Shown piece by piece: positions 1 to 8,220 of a DNA stretch of 64,000 bases; position 1 is the stretch's first letter, and each line of letters starts with the position of its first letter. Source of the DNA: Microbacterium proteolyticum (GTDB lineage: Bacteria; Actinomycetota; Actinomycetes; Actinomycetales; Microbacteriaceae); contig NZ_JACHXY010000002.1 in NCBI RefSeq assembly GCF_014192415.1, forward strand, positions 310,001 through 374,000. The letters run 5' to 3'. A program made the position numbers and the translations under genes. The notes under the pieces were generated by a model. That model worked only from the letters and a program-made list of their open reading frames with translations, had not been told where the DNA came from and ran no database searches.

Positions 1-1045
1 GCAGTACACCAGCGGCACGACCGGTACCCCCAAAGGGGCAATCCTGACCCACGCCAACCTGCGGGCGAACGCGATGCAGGGGCGGGCGTGGGTGCCGGGA
101 CTCCACGACGGAGAAGAGACGTTCTACGCCGTACTGCCGCTCTTCCACGCGTACGGACTGACGCTGTGCCTGACGTTCGCGATGAGTATCGGAGCGAAGC
201 TCGTGCTCTTCCCCAAGTACGATCTCGATCTCGTCGCCGCGGCCGCGAAGAAGAGCCCGCCGACGTTCCTCCCCGCGGTGCCGCCCATCTACGATCAGCT
301 CGCTCGCGCCGCCGCGCGCGGCTCGGTCGACCTCACCAGCGTGCGGTTCGCGATCTCCGGGGCGATGAGCTTGCCGGTCGCGACCGTCGACCGCTGGGAA
401 CAGGCCACCGGCGGGCTGCTCGTCGAGGGCTACGGCATGACCGAGTCGTCCCCGGTCGCCTTGGGCAACCCCATCGGCCCCTCGCGGCGGCCGGGAACGG
501 TCGGCGTGCCGTTCCCCAGCACCGAGATCCGCATCGTCGATCCCGAGAACCCGACCGTCGACCGTCCGCTCGGAGAAGCGGGCGAGCTGCTGCTGCGCGG
601 TCCCCAGGTCTTCCGGGGGTACTGGCAGCGGCCGGCCGACACCGCCGACACCCTGCTGCCCGGGGGCTGGCTGCGCACCGGCGACATCGCGACGGTGTCC
701 TCCGACGGGTTCGTCACCATCGTCGACCGGCTGAAGGAGATCATCATCACCGGCGGCTTCAACGTAGCGCCGACCGAGGTCGAAGACGTGCTCACCTCGC
801 ATCCCGACATCGAGAGCGCCGCAGTCGTCGCGCTGCCCAAGCCGCGCGGCGGAGAAGACGTCGCCGCCGCCATCGTCGTCCGCGACGGCGTCGACATCTC
901 TTCGGAGACGGTGCGCGACTACTGCAAGACACGACTGGCGGCGTACAAGGTGCCGCGCCGCATCGTCGTCGTCGACGACCTCCCGCGCTCGCTCATCGGC
1001 AAGGTGCTGCGTCGAGAGGTGCGAGAGCGCCTCATGTCGTCGTGA
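1..1045 (+). CDS. Acyl-CoA ligase / AMP-binding protein, 5' truncated by window edge
   Basis: C-terminal two-thirds of an ANL-superfamily adenylating enzyme, probably a long-chain fatty acid-CoA ligase that activates a carboxylate with ATP and transfers it to CoA in the cytosol. The reading frame is open from base 2 and begins inside the P-loop signature YTSGTTGTPKGAILTH, so the true start lies left of the window. Further family motifs are EGYGMTESSP (A5-like), the hinge region GWLRTGDIATV and DRLKEIIITGGFNVAP, and the C-terminal catalytic lysine in LPRSLIGKVLRREV. The gene ends at a TGA 124 bp before the convergent glnE stop. Substrate chain length cannot be read from the sequence. Confidence 0.9.
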   Translation, partial: QYTSGTTGTPKGAILTHANLRANAMQGRAWVPGLHDGEETFYAVLPLFHAYGLTLCLTFAMSIGAKLVLFPKYDLDLVAAAAKKSPPTFLPAVPPIYDQLARAAARGSVDLTSVRFAISGAMSLPVATVDRWEQATGGLLVEGYGMTESSPVALGNPIGPSRRPGTVGVPFPSTEIRIVDPENPTVDRPLGEAGELLLRGPQVFRGYWQRPADTADTLLPGGWLRTGDIATVSSDGFVTIVDRLKEIIITGGFNVAPTEVEDVLTSHPDIESAAVVALPKPRGGEDVAAAIVVRDGVDISSETVRDYCKTRLAAYKVPRRIVVVDDLPRSLIGKVLRREVRERLMSS

Positions 1046-1169
1046 GGCGTGCGGGCGCGGAGCGGTTGCCGCTGCGACGCACCGGCGGCCCGCGTCGGCG
1101 GCAGCTACGCACGGCATCGGTGAGCAGCGGGGCCGGCATGGACGCCGGAGCCCGCGGCATCCATTCGCC

Positions 1170-4160
1170 TCAGCCGTAGAAGAGCTTGTCGAAGACGCGA
1201 CGGGCGCGACGCGTCGCGCCCAGGTAGTCCTCTTCGACGCGCGTCGCCGAGCGGGGCGGGTACTCGAGGATCCGCCCGATCCCGTCGAGTCGCACGCGGT
1301 CGGCCGGAAGAACGTCACTCGTCTGCCCCGACAGCAGCGTATTCGCCGAACGCAAGCGGCTCGCGAGATGCCACGCGGCGGCGAGCTTCTGCGCCGCGTC
1401 GGCCTCGACGATCCCCGCCTCGACAGCGGCATCCAGCGCCGACAGTGTCGAGGTGGTGCGCATCGCCGGGACGGCTCGCGCGTGCTGCAGCTGCAGCAGC
1501 TGCACGAGCCACTCCACGTCGCTCAGCGATCCGGGGCCGAGTTTCAGGTGACGCGCCGGGTCGGCGCCCTGTGGAAGCCGCTCGTTCTCGACGCGCGCCT
1601 TGATGCGGCGGATCTCGCGCAGGCCGTTCTGGTCGGCCGACGCCGGATAGCGCACCTCGTCGGCGAGAGCCATGAACTCTGCGATCAGCTTGACGCTGCC
1701 GGCGACGCCGCGGGCGCGCAGCAGCGCCTGCGCCTCCCACGACAGCGACCACCGCCGGTAATACTCGGCATACGCCTCGATCGACCGGGCGAGCGGGCCG
1801 CTGCGGCCCTCGGGCCGGAGTTCGGCGTCGAGGTCGAGTGGCAGGCGGTGGTCCTCCGAGTGCTCGCGGAGGCCGGCGACGAGCTTGAGTGCCAGCTGAC
1901 CCGCGCGCTGCGGGTCGACGCCGTTGGCCCGGTAGACGTACATGACGTCGGCATCCGACCCGAAGCCCATCTCGCGCCCACCGAATCGCCCCATCGCGAT
2001 AACCGCGAAGTCGAGGTCGTCGTCTTCGGGCGGCACGACCACGCGCCGCACCGCGCGAAGCGTCGCCTGGATCGTCACCTCGGTGATCGTCGAGAGGGCG
2101 TCGGCGAGTTCTTCGAGCGACACCGTCCCGAGGACCGCGGCCATGGCCACCCGCAGCATCTCGCGGCGCCGGAGTGCGCGTACCGAGCGCATGGCGTCGT
2201 CGATGTTCTGCCACCGGGTCTGGATCGCCCGCGCCTCTTCTTCGAGAGCTTTGCCCGAGCGAGGTCGCAGCAGCGCATCGTCGTCGAGCCACGCCACGGA
2301 CTCGGGGATCCACTCCATCAGCTCGCCGATGTAGCGCGAGCCGGAGAGCACGCGGGTGAGACTCTCGGCGGCGCCCGCGGAGTCGCGCAGCATGCGCAGG
2401 AACCACGGGGTGTTGCCGAGCCGCTCGCTGATGCGGCGGAAGACGAGGAGGCCGTAGTCGGGGTCGACGCCGTCGGCGAACCATCGGATCATGACCGGCA
2501 TGAGGTGCCGCTGGATCGTCGCCTTGCGGCTGAGGCCGCTGGTCAGCGCCGCGATGTGGCGGAGCGCCCCGGCAGGGTCACGGAAACCGATGGCCGCGAG
2601 ACGATCGCGCGCTTGCGCGGTCGACAGCGTCCGCTCCCCCTCGGGCAGGGACGCCACGGCCGAGAGCAGCGGACGGTAGAACAGGCGCACGTGGATGTCG
2701 CGGACCTCGCGCTTGATGGCCTCCCACGCCGCCTGGACCCCGGATGCCGAGTCGGCCAGGCGGGTCGCGCGCGCGAGCACTCGCAGGTCGTCGTCCTTCT
2801 CGGGCAGCAGTGCCGTGCGACGCAGTCCGCGCAGCTGCAGCCGGTGCTCGAGCAGGCGCAGCGTGCGGTAGTCGCGGGCGAACGCCTCGGCTTCGGAACG
2901 CCCGATGTACCCCTCGGCCACCAGCGCGTCGAGGGCTTCGAGGCTGCCGCGCTGGCGGATGCGCTCGTCGGTCAGGCCGTGCACGAGCTGAAGCAGCTGC
3001 ACGGTGAACTCCACGTCGCGGATGCCACCGGGCCCGAGCTTGACCTGACGGTTCACCTCGGTCGCGGGGATGTGCTCGGTCACGCGCTCCCGCATGCGCT
3101 GGACGCCTTCGACGAAGTTCTCGCGGGCCGCGCTGTGCCACACGAGCGGCTGTACCGCGGCGACGTACTCGGCGCCCAGGACCGGATCGCCGGCGATCGC
3201 ACGGGCCTTCAGCAGTGCCTGGAACTCCCAGCTCTTCGCCCACCGGTCGTAGTACTGCTGGTGCGACGCGAGACTGCGCACGAGCGCGCCCTGCTTGCCC
3301 TCGGGGCGCAGGTTCGGATCGACCTCCCAGAGGGGTGGCTCGATCTCGGGACCGGAGATGCCGCGCATCGTCTGCACGGCGAGACGGGTGCCGATGTCGA
3401 TCGCCCGGGCCTCCGACACCACGTCGTCGTCGGACGTGCCTCCGACGAAGATCACGTCGACATCGCTGACGTAGTTGAGTTCGCGCGCGCCCGTCTTACC
3501 CATCGCGATGATGGCGAAGCGGGTGGCCTCGACCTGCTCGCGAGGGAAGGCCCCGGGTCCGGGAGCCGACACCCGCGCGCGGGCGACGCTCAGCGACGCC
3601 TCCAGCGCCGCGCCGGCGATGTCGGCCAACGCCGCAGAGACGACGTCGATCGCCCCCGCCGGGTCGTCCTGACCGAGGTCGTACGCCGCGATACGCGCGA
3701 GCAGGCGGCGGTAGCGCACCCGCAGCGCGACCCACGCGGCATCCGAGGCGTCCGACGCGAATCCGTCGACGTCGCCCACGGATTCCAGCAGCTCGGCGCG
3801 CATCGACTGCTCGTCGGGAACGGTGAGGCCCGCGCCCGACAGGTGCGCGAGCTCGTCGGGGTGGCGCAGGTAGAACTCCGCGAAGCCGTCGGACGCCCCC
3901 ACCAGATCCCACAGCGCGCGCCACGCACCCGCGTCGGCGGCCGCTGCTCTCACGGCCGCCGCATCGCGCCGGGCCACCTGCAGAATCGATCGCAGGGCGC
4001 CGTCGGGGTCGGCCACGCGCTGCGCCAACCGCATGGCATCCGCCCGGTCGACACCGACCGTCTCGTCGAGCTCGCCGAGCAGGGTGTCTGCTTCGGCGAG
4101 CCGCGAGAAGCCGGTGCGAGCGAGCGCGGTGAGCGCGGTGGAGCGATCGCCCGAGGTCAT
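1170..4160 (-). CDS. glnE: Bifunctional glutamine synthetase adenylyltransferase/adenylyl-removing enzyme
   Basis: 996-aa GlnE, which adds AMP to or removes it from the regulatory tyrosine of glutamine synthetase according to nitrogen status. Both nucleotidyltransferase halves are intact: the N-terminal (adenylyl-removing) half has GARELNYVSDVDVIFV with its LRPEGKQG loop, and the C-terminal (adenylyltransferase) half has FGGREMGFGSDADVMYVY with ELRPEGRSG; each is followed by a LKLGPGG/S helical element. Length fits the family (about 950-1000 aa). The ATG start lies 10 bp after the glnA stop, so the two are probably co-transcribed. The 124-bp convergent gap to the ligase shows no clear terminator. 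Confidence 0.97.
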   Translation of the reverse strand: MTSGDRSTALTALARTGFSRLAEADTLLGELDETVGVDRADAMRLAQRVADPDGALRSILQVARRDAAAVRAAAADAGAWRALWDLVGASDGFAEFYLRHPDELAHLSGAGLTVPDEQSMRAELLESVGDVDGFASDASDAAWVALRVRYRRLLARIAAYDLGQDDPAGAIDVVSAALADIAGAALEASLSVARARVSAPGPGAFPREQVEATRFAIIAMGKTGARELNYVSDVDVIFVGGTSDDDVVSEARAIDIGTRLAVQTMRGISGPEIEPPLWEVDPNLRPEGKQGALVRSLASHQQYYDRWAKSWEFQALLKARAIAGDPVLGAEYVAAVQPLVWHSAARENFVEGVQRMRERVTEHIPATEVNRQVKLGPGGIRDVEFTVQLLQLVHGLTDERIRQRGSLEALDALVAEGYIGRSEAEAFARDYRTLRLLEHRLQLRGLRRTALLPEKDDDLRVLARATRLADSASGVQAAWEAIKREVRDIHVRLFYRPLLSAVASLPEGERTLSTAQARDRLAAIGFRDPAGALRHIAALTSGLSRKATIQRHLMPVMIRWFADGVDPDYGLLVFRRISERLGNTPWFLRMLRDSAGAAESLTRVLSGSRYIGELMEWIPESVAWLDDDALLRPRSGKALEEEARAIQTRWQNIDDAMRSVRALRRREMLRVAMAAVLGTVSLEELADALSTITEVTIQATLRAVRRVVVPPEDDDLDFAVIAMGRFGGREMGFGSDADVMYVYRANGVDPQRAGQLALKLVAGLREHSEDHRLPLDLDAELRPEGRSGPLARSIEAYAEYYRRWSLSWEAQALLRARGVAGSVKLIAEFMALADEVRYPASADQNGLREIRRIKARVENERLPQGADPARHLKLGPGSLSDVEWLVQLLQLQHARAVPAMRTTSTLSALDAAVEAGIVEADAAQKLAAAWHLASRLRSANTLLSGQTSDVLPADRVRLDGIGRILEYPPRSATRVEEDYLGATRRARRVFDKLFYG

Positions 4161-4170
4161 GGGACGACCG

Positions 4171-5517
4171 TCAGAGTGCTTCGAGGTTGCTCGCGAGCTC
4201 GAACGGCGTCACCTGGGCGCGGTACTGCTGCCACTCGCGGCGCTTGTTGAGCAGGACGTACTTGAACACCTGCTCGCCCAGCGTCTCGGCGACGAGCTCG
4301 GACTCCTCGAGGTACTCGAGAGCGTGGTCGAGGCTCGCCGGCAGGGGCGCGTAGCCGAGGGCGCGGCGCTCCGAGTCGGTGAGCGACCACACGTTGTCTT
4401 CCGCCTCGGCGGGGAGTTCGTACTCCTCCTCGATGCCCTTGAGGCCCGCCGCGAGCATGAGCGCGTACGACAGGTAGGGGTTGGCCGCGGAGTCGAGTGC
4501 GCGGTACTCCACACGGGTCGACTGGCCCTTGTTCGGCTTGTACAGCGGCACGCGAACGAGCGCGGAGCGGTTGTTGTGGCCCCAGCAGATGAAGCTGGGC
4601 GCCTCGTCGCCGCCCCACAGCCGCTTGTACGAGTTCACGAACTGGTTCGTGACCGCCGAGATCTCGTTGGCGTGGCGCAGGAGGCCCGCGATGAAGTGAC
4701 GGCCCACCTTCGACAGCTGGTACTGGCCGCCCTCTTCGTAGAAGGCGTTCATGTCGCCCTCGAAGAGCGACAGGTGCGTGTGCATGCCGCTGCCGGGCTG
4801 GCCGCTGATCGGCTTGGGCATGAAGGTCGCGTACACGCCCTGCTCGATCGCGACCTCTTTCACGACCGTGCGGAAGGTCATGATGTTGTCGGCCGTGGTG
4901 AGCGCGTCGGCGTACCGGAGGTCGATCTCGTTCTGTCCGGGGCCGCCCTCGTGGTGGCTGAACTCGACCGAGATGCCGAGGTCTTCGAGCATGCGCACCG
5001 AGCGGCGGCGGAAGTCGTGCGCCGTGCCGCCGGGGACGTTGTCGAAGTAGCCCGCCGAGTCGACCGGCTGGGGACGTCCATCGGTGCCGAGCTGCGACGA
5101 CTTCAGCAGGTAGAACTCGATCTCGGGGTGCGTGTAGAAGGTGAATCCGGCGTCGGCGGCCTTCGCCAGCGTGCGCTTGAGCACGTGACGGGGGTCTGCC
5201 ACGGCGGGCTGGCCGTCGGGCGTGGTGATGTCGCAGAACATGCGCGCCGTCGGGTCGATCTCACCGCGCCACGGCAGGATCTGGAACGTCGTGGGGTCGG
5301 GGTGCGCGAGCAGGTCGGACTCGTACGAGCGGGTGAGCCCCTCGATCGCCGACCCGTCGAAGCCCAGCCCTTCGGTGAACGCCCCCTCGACCTCGGCCGG
5401 GGCGATCGCCACCGACTTCAGCGTCCCCACCACGTCGGTGAACCACAGGCGCACGAACTTGACGCCGCGCTCCTCGATCGTGCGCAGGACGAAATCACGC
5501 TGCTTGTCCATCGTCAT
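4171..5517 (-). CDS. glnA: Type I glutamine synthetase, GlnA2-like (GSI-alpha type)
   Basis: 448-aa cytosolic glutamine synthetase (glutamate + NH3 + ATP to glutamine). Seen motifs: FDGSAIEG near the N-terminus, FSHHEGGPGQNEIDL (metal and ATP site), GSGMHTHLSLF, NSYKRLWGGDEAPSF and the Arg/Glu-rich RVEYRALDSAANPYLSYA. Where GSI-beta enzymes carry the adenylylated Tyr (consensus NLYDLP), this protein reads AEDNVWSLTDSERR with Trp, so it should not be a GlnE substrate. The same gene order and the same loss of Tyr are known for mycobacterial GlnA2. Start ATG at 5517 has a weak GAGGG upstream; a second ATG two codons in is an alternative. Confidence 0.96.
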   Translation of the reverse strand: MTMDKQRDFVLRTIEERGVKFVRLWFTDVVGTLKSVAIAPAEVEGAFTEGLGFDGSAIEGLTRSYESDLLAHPDPTTFQILPWRGEIDPTARMFCDITTPDGQPAVADPRHVLKRTLAKAADAGFTFYTHPEIEFYLLKSSQLGTDGRPQPVDSAGYFDNVPGGTAHDFRRRSVRMLEDLGISVEFSHHEGGPGQNEIDLRYADALTTADNIMTFRTVVKEVAIEQGVYATFMPKPISGQPGSGMHTHLSLFEGDMNAFYEEGGQYQLSKVGRHFIAGLLRHANEISAVTNQFVNSYKRLWGGDEAPSFICWGHNNRSALVRVPLYKPNKGQSTRVEYRALDSAANPYLSYALMLAAGLKGIEEEYELPAEAEDNVWSLTDSERRALGYAPLPASLDHALEYLEESELVAETLGEQVFKYVLLNKRREWQQYRAQVTPFELASNLEAL

Positions 5518-5534
5518 CCCTCGTATCGGTGCGG

Positions 5535-5738
5535 TCAGCGAGCGGAGCCGGAGCCCCAGTCGTCACGAGCCTCTTCTTCGGCCCACTTCTTCGAACGCTC
5601 CTTGAAGAGCTGCGGCGCGTTGGCCGCCTCTTCGGCGGTGTCGAAAGGGCCGGCGCGATCGACGGCCGGCGACTCGTACCCCTGTTCGACCTGACCGGTC
5701 TCGAGGTTGTACCAGTACTTCGTGTTGTCGTCGCTCAC
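5535..5738 (-). CDS. Small conserved SPOR-like protein of unknown function
   Basis: 67-aa acidic protein of a type common next to glnA in actinobacteria. It begins SDDNTKYWYNLETGQVEQG and contains GPFDTAEEAANAPQ, a short pattern reminiscent of SPOR-type repeats, followed by a charged helix. The GTG at 5738 is chosen because AGGAG lies four bases upstream; a GTG at 5750 would give 71 aa. It lies 17 bp upstream of glnA on the same strand and may head the glnA-glnE operon. No catalytic motif is visible. Proteins of this shape are sometimes labelled methionine aminopeptidase in databases, which the sequence does not support. Confidence 0.75.
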   Translation of the reverse strand: MSDDNTKYWYNLETGQVEQGYESPAVDRAGPFDTAEEAANAPQLFKERSKKWAEEEARDDWGSGSAR

Positions 5739-5834
5739 GATGCTCCTCACGTGGGTCTCGCGTCTCGGCGCGAACCGCCGGTGCTCCCCCCGATCCTACT
5801 GATGCCGACCGTGCGGCTGGATAGGCTGAGGGGT

Positions 5835-6620
5835 ATGGCAACCAATGCGTCTCGTGCGGTCGGAGTGGACATCGGCGGAACCGGCATCAAAGCCGGGATC
5901 GTCGACCTGGATGCCGGAGAGCTCGTCAGCGACCGCGTCAAGGTCGCCACCCCCGCCGGCGCGGAGCCCGCCGACGTCCTGACCGCGGTGCGCCAGGTGC
6001 TCGAGACGCTCCAAGCCCCCGCCGATCTGCCGCTGGGCGTGGCCTTCCCCGCCATCGTGAAGAGCGGCAAGACCCTATCGGCGGCGAACGTCTCGAAGAC
6101 CTGGATCGGCTTCGAGGCCGAGAAGTTCTTCGAAGACGGCCTGTCGCGCGGCATCCACTTCGCCAACGACGCCGATGTGGCCGGGATCGCCGAGGTGCGT
6201 TACGGCGCGGCGAAGGGCGTCGAGGGTCTCGTGATCCTCACCACGCTCGGCACCGGCATCGGCTCGGCAATGATCTACGACGGCGTGCTGGTGCCCAACA
6301 GCGAGCTCGGTCACCTGCAGCGCGCCGGGCACAAGCGAGATGCCGAGCACTTCGCGGCGTACTCGGCCATGGAGCGCGAGGAGCTGTCGTGGGACAAGTG
6401 GGCCAAACGCCTGCAGTGGTACTACGACTACGTCGAGTTCCTCTTCAGCCCCGACCTGATCGTCGTCGGGGGCGGGGTGTCCAAGCACTCCGAGCACTTC
6501 CTTCCGCTGCTGAAGCTGCGCGCGCCGATCGTTCCCGCGAAGCACCGCAACAACGCGGGCATCATCGGTGCGGCATCCCTCGCCGTTCCCGTTCCCGAGG
6601 CGCTGCCGGCGGTCAAGTGA
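5835..6620 (+). CDS. ppgK: Polyphosphate glucokinase
   Basis: 261-aa ROK-family kinase that phosphorylates glucose using polyphosphate and, in many homologues, ATP. The N-terminal phosphate-binding motif is GVDIGGTGIKAGIVD; the catalytic region FANDADVAGIAEVRYG and the adenosine motif TTLGTGIGSAMIYDG follow, then the helix with VVGGGVSKHSEHFLP. There is no ROK zinc-binding cysteine cluster, as expected for PpgK. Length matches the family (about 250-270 aa). ATG at 5835 follows GAGGGG; the longer open frame upstream overlaps the divergent small gene and is not used. Confidence 0.93.
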   Translation: MATNASRAVGVDIGGTGIKAGIVDLDAGELVSDRVKVATPAGAEPADVLTAVRQVLETLQAPADLPLGVAFPAIVKSGKTLSAANVSKTWIGFEAEKFFEDGLSRGIHFANDADVAGIAEVRYGAAKGVEGLVILTTLGTGIGSAMIYDGVLVPNSELGHLQRAGHKRDAEHFAAYSAMEREELSWDKWAKRLQWYYDYVEFLFSPDLIVVGGGVSKHSEHFLPLLKLRAPIVPAKHRNNAGIIGAASLAVPVPEALPAVK

Positions 6621-6662
6621 GGGATGCGCGGCGCGTCGACGCGATGGGGTCGGCATCGTCGC

Positions 6663-6950
6663 TCAGCCGGCGGCGTCACGCACGCTGACGGCGTTGCGCC
6701 ACACGACCGGCGCCCAGTGCCCGCCCTCGCACGGCACCTCGAGCATGACCACGCGGTCGTTGCCGCCCGTCGCCCACGCCGGTTCGCGCGTGGCCGCACG
6801 ATTCGGCCACGTCACCCATGCCCACACCGGGCGCTTCTGCGCGTACCACTCGATCGGGCGAGCACCCCAGGTCTCGGGTTGCAGGGTGCAGGGGGCGATG
6901 GATGCCAGCACCCGCGCGACCATCTCGTCGCTGACCCTCGTCGAACCCAT
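6663..6950 (-). CDS. Hypothetical protein, 95 aa
   Basis: Small Trp-rich protein (WYAQKRPVWAWVTWPNRAAT) convergent with ppgK. No signal peptide, membrane segment or recognised domain. Codon use is typical of the neighbouring chromosome (strong G/C third positions), which supports it being real. The start ATG at 6950 has no convincing ribosome binding site. It is the last chromosomal gene before the left attachment repeat of the integrated element. Confidence 0.6.
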   Translation of the reverse strand: MGSTRVSDEMVARVLASIAPCTLQPETWGARPIEWYAQKRPVWAWVTWPNRAATREPAWATGGNDRVVMLEVPCEGGHWAPVVWRNAVSVRDAAG

Positions 6951-7052
6951 GCACCGGACCCCTTCCCCGGCCGTGCTCGATGTTAGAACATAACTCCGAC
7001 ATTCACCCCAGTACGGGACGGGACGCGCACTCGTTCACCCGCCTGCAGAGGG

Positions 7053-7088
7053 CGACCCTCCTGAGGCAGGGGGCCAGCAGGAGGGTCG
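7053..7088 (-). terminator. Strong hairpin, probable former rnpB terminator
   Basis: Perfect 11-bp inverted repeat CGACCCTCCTG / CAGGAGGGTCG with a 14-base loop. It lies about 55-90 bp beyond the attachment repeat on the side that was downstream of rnpB before integration. There is no T-run, as is usual in high-GC actinobacteria, so direction is inferred. Confidence 0.45.
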
Positions 7089-7097
7089 ATGAGTATT

Positions 7098-7112
7098 CGG
7101 CGCGAAGCGCCG
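7098..7112. terminator. Short GC hairpin near attL
   Basis: 6-bp perfect stem CGGCGC-GAA-GCGCCG, followed on the plus strand by GTCGGTTT. Possibly bidirectional; it sits 30 bp outside the left attachment repeat. Confidence 0.35.
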
Positions 7113-7141
7113 GTCGGTTTGGGATGTCTCATCCCGTGAGG

Positions 7142-7168
7142 GCGAATGGGCCGGCCTGTACGCCGGGT
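7142..7168. repeat. attL: left 27-bp direct repeat
   Basis: Exact 27-base copy of 16016-16042. Flanking bases differ on both sides (7141 G versus 16015 T; 7169 A versus 16043 T), so 27 bp is the full identity. The other copy is the terminal part of rnpB, which makes this the duplicated end left by site-specific integration. Confidence 0.88.
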
Positions 7169-7287
7169 ACTGAGCGCACCGGTTACGGCGATGAACGGCA
7201 TTTGCAGTTCGATCGAGTTATGCCCGGTCGGGGGCCGAATACCGTTCTTGGGGCTTGATGGCCGATGAAGTGCGCGTGAGGGCATTC

Positions 7288-7328
7288 TGCGGACTTTCTG
7301 CGGACTGCCTGCGGACTGCCTGCGGACT
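7288..7328. repeat. Four TGCGGACT repeats at 11-bp spacing, candidate integrase arm sites
   Basis: TGCGGACT occurs at 7288, 7299, 7310 and 7321, exactly one helical turn apart. A fifth exact copy is at 15953, followed 11 bp later by the near copy CGCGGACC, just inside attR. Their presence at both ends of the element suggests arm-type binding sites for the integrase or its excision factor. Confidence 0.55.
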
Positions 7329-7391
7329 CGCGGACCCGTCCCGCGCCTGTCGGCCCTTCCCGAGTGCAACCGGGTGCCCTATGTTTCCGAC

Positions 7392-7613
7392 ATGGCATCA
7401 GGATTCGAAGGCATCGGGGACAGCATCCGCGCGAAGGCGGCAGAGCTTGCGAACGAGGAGGCCGCGAGAAGGCTCGCCGAGATCGCGCGGGAGCGGGGGC
7501 TGACGTCCGTCGACAGCCTCCATCTCGATGCGGGGTCATCCACCGGCGTGCTGACGCCTGACGTACAGCAGATCCGTTCCCGAGCGAACGAGATGCTCCG
7601 TTCAGACGTCTGA
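7392..7613 (+). CDS. Small helical protein of unknown function (element-encoded)
   Basis: 73-aa, Ala/Glu/Arg-rich protein (MASGFEGIGDSIRAKAAEL...), largely helical by composition, with no recognised domain. The ATG at 7392 has no ribosome binding site, but TATGTT at 7380-7385 is placed as a -10 for a leaderless message. It overlaps the convergent WhiB-like gene by 12 bp. Its position between attL and the structural genes would suit an excision or control function, but nothing in the sequence proves it. Confidence 0.5.
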   Translation: MASGFEGIGDSIRAKAAELANEEAARRLAEIARERGLTSVDSLHLDAGSSTGVLTPDVQQIRSRANEMLRSDV

Positions 7614-8168
7614 TCGCGAGGCCGGCCAGTTGCCAGCGGACGGGCGACCGGCAGCCGCATACGCCTGGCACAGCTTCAGCACGGGGCACGATTCGCAGAT
7701 GGCCCGCATCGTCTCGACGTCGTCCTCTGACGGGCGATCGGCCGTGTAGGCGTCCATGCCATCGCATGACGGCGTGACTTCACGGAGAGCGTCCTGGAGG
7801 GCTGCGAACTCCCGAGCGCCGCGCATCGGGGCGACGTTCGCCAACGGATCAGCGTCACGGGCCGGCTGCGGTCGGGGTGCCGCCGTGCGACGCGGTGCGC
7901 TCGCCTGACGCCGTTTCGTAGCCTGGGGCGGCGCGGATGCCACCACGGCCCCTGAAGCGTCTTGGAGGCGGTCCCGGGCGATCCTCGCCTGATGCACCGG
8001 ATCGGCCTTCATCCGCTCGCGCCAGAACACCAACAGCGCATCCTCGCGAACCATGCGCCGGCCGTCGACCAGAGCGAACGACAGGCCCATGCGCCGCCAC
8101 CGCTTCACCGTCTCAGGGTGCGATCGCACACGCTCCGCAGCCTGCGAATACGTCAACCACCTCGGCAT
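7602..8168 (-). CDS. HTH-WhiB fusion protein
   Basis: 188-aa protein with two separate parts. Residues about 4-50 (LTYSQAAERVRSHPETVKRW) form an excisionase/MerR-type helix-turn-helix. A Pro/Ala/Arg-rich linker follows (about 75-115). Residues 130-171 carry a WhiB-type iron-sulfur motif: Cys135-x22-Cys158-x2-Cys161-x5-Cys167 with the family-like context ICESCPVLKLCQAYA. The usual G-[VI]-W-G-G turn is degenerate (AGNWPA). WhiB proteins bind a 4Fe-4S cluster and generally act with the sigma factor; adding a DNA-binding HTH to the same chain is unusual. It is the last gene of the minus-strand run next to attL. Confidence 0.75.
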   Translation of the reverse strand: MPRWLTYSQAAERVRSHPETVKRWRRMGLSFALVDGRRMVREDALLVFWRERMKADPVHQARIARDRLQDASGAVVASAPPQATKRRQASAPRRTAAPRPQPARDADPLANVAPMRGAREFAALQDALREVTPSCDGMDAYTADRPSEDDVETMRAICESCPVLKLCQAYAAAGRPSAGNWPASRSDV

Positions 8169-8220
8169 GTGCGACCGCCTTCCCTGCGACGGGAGCGATC
8201 ATCGCACGGGAGAAGACGCC

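Larger units (their letters stand above)
6951..7391. other. Intergenic region containing the left chromosome-element junction
   Basis: 441 bp without a supported gene. It holds two hairpins (7053-7088 and 7098-7112), the left attachment repeat (7142-7168) and the 11-bp-spaced repeats at 7288-7328. Bases 6951-7141 are the sequence that, before insertion, would have lain directly downstream of rnpB on the minus strand; bases 7169-7391 belong to the element. Confidence 0.7.

Noticed and set aside
1368..4250. 960-codon open frame on the plus strand opposite glnE
   Set aside because: A GC-rich antisense shadow: it has no domain, an Arg/His/Asp-heavy composition, and covers a fully conserved glnE.
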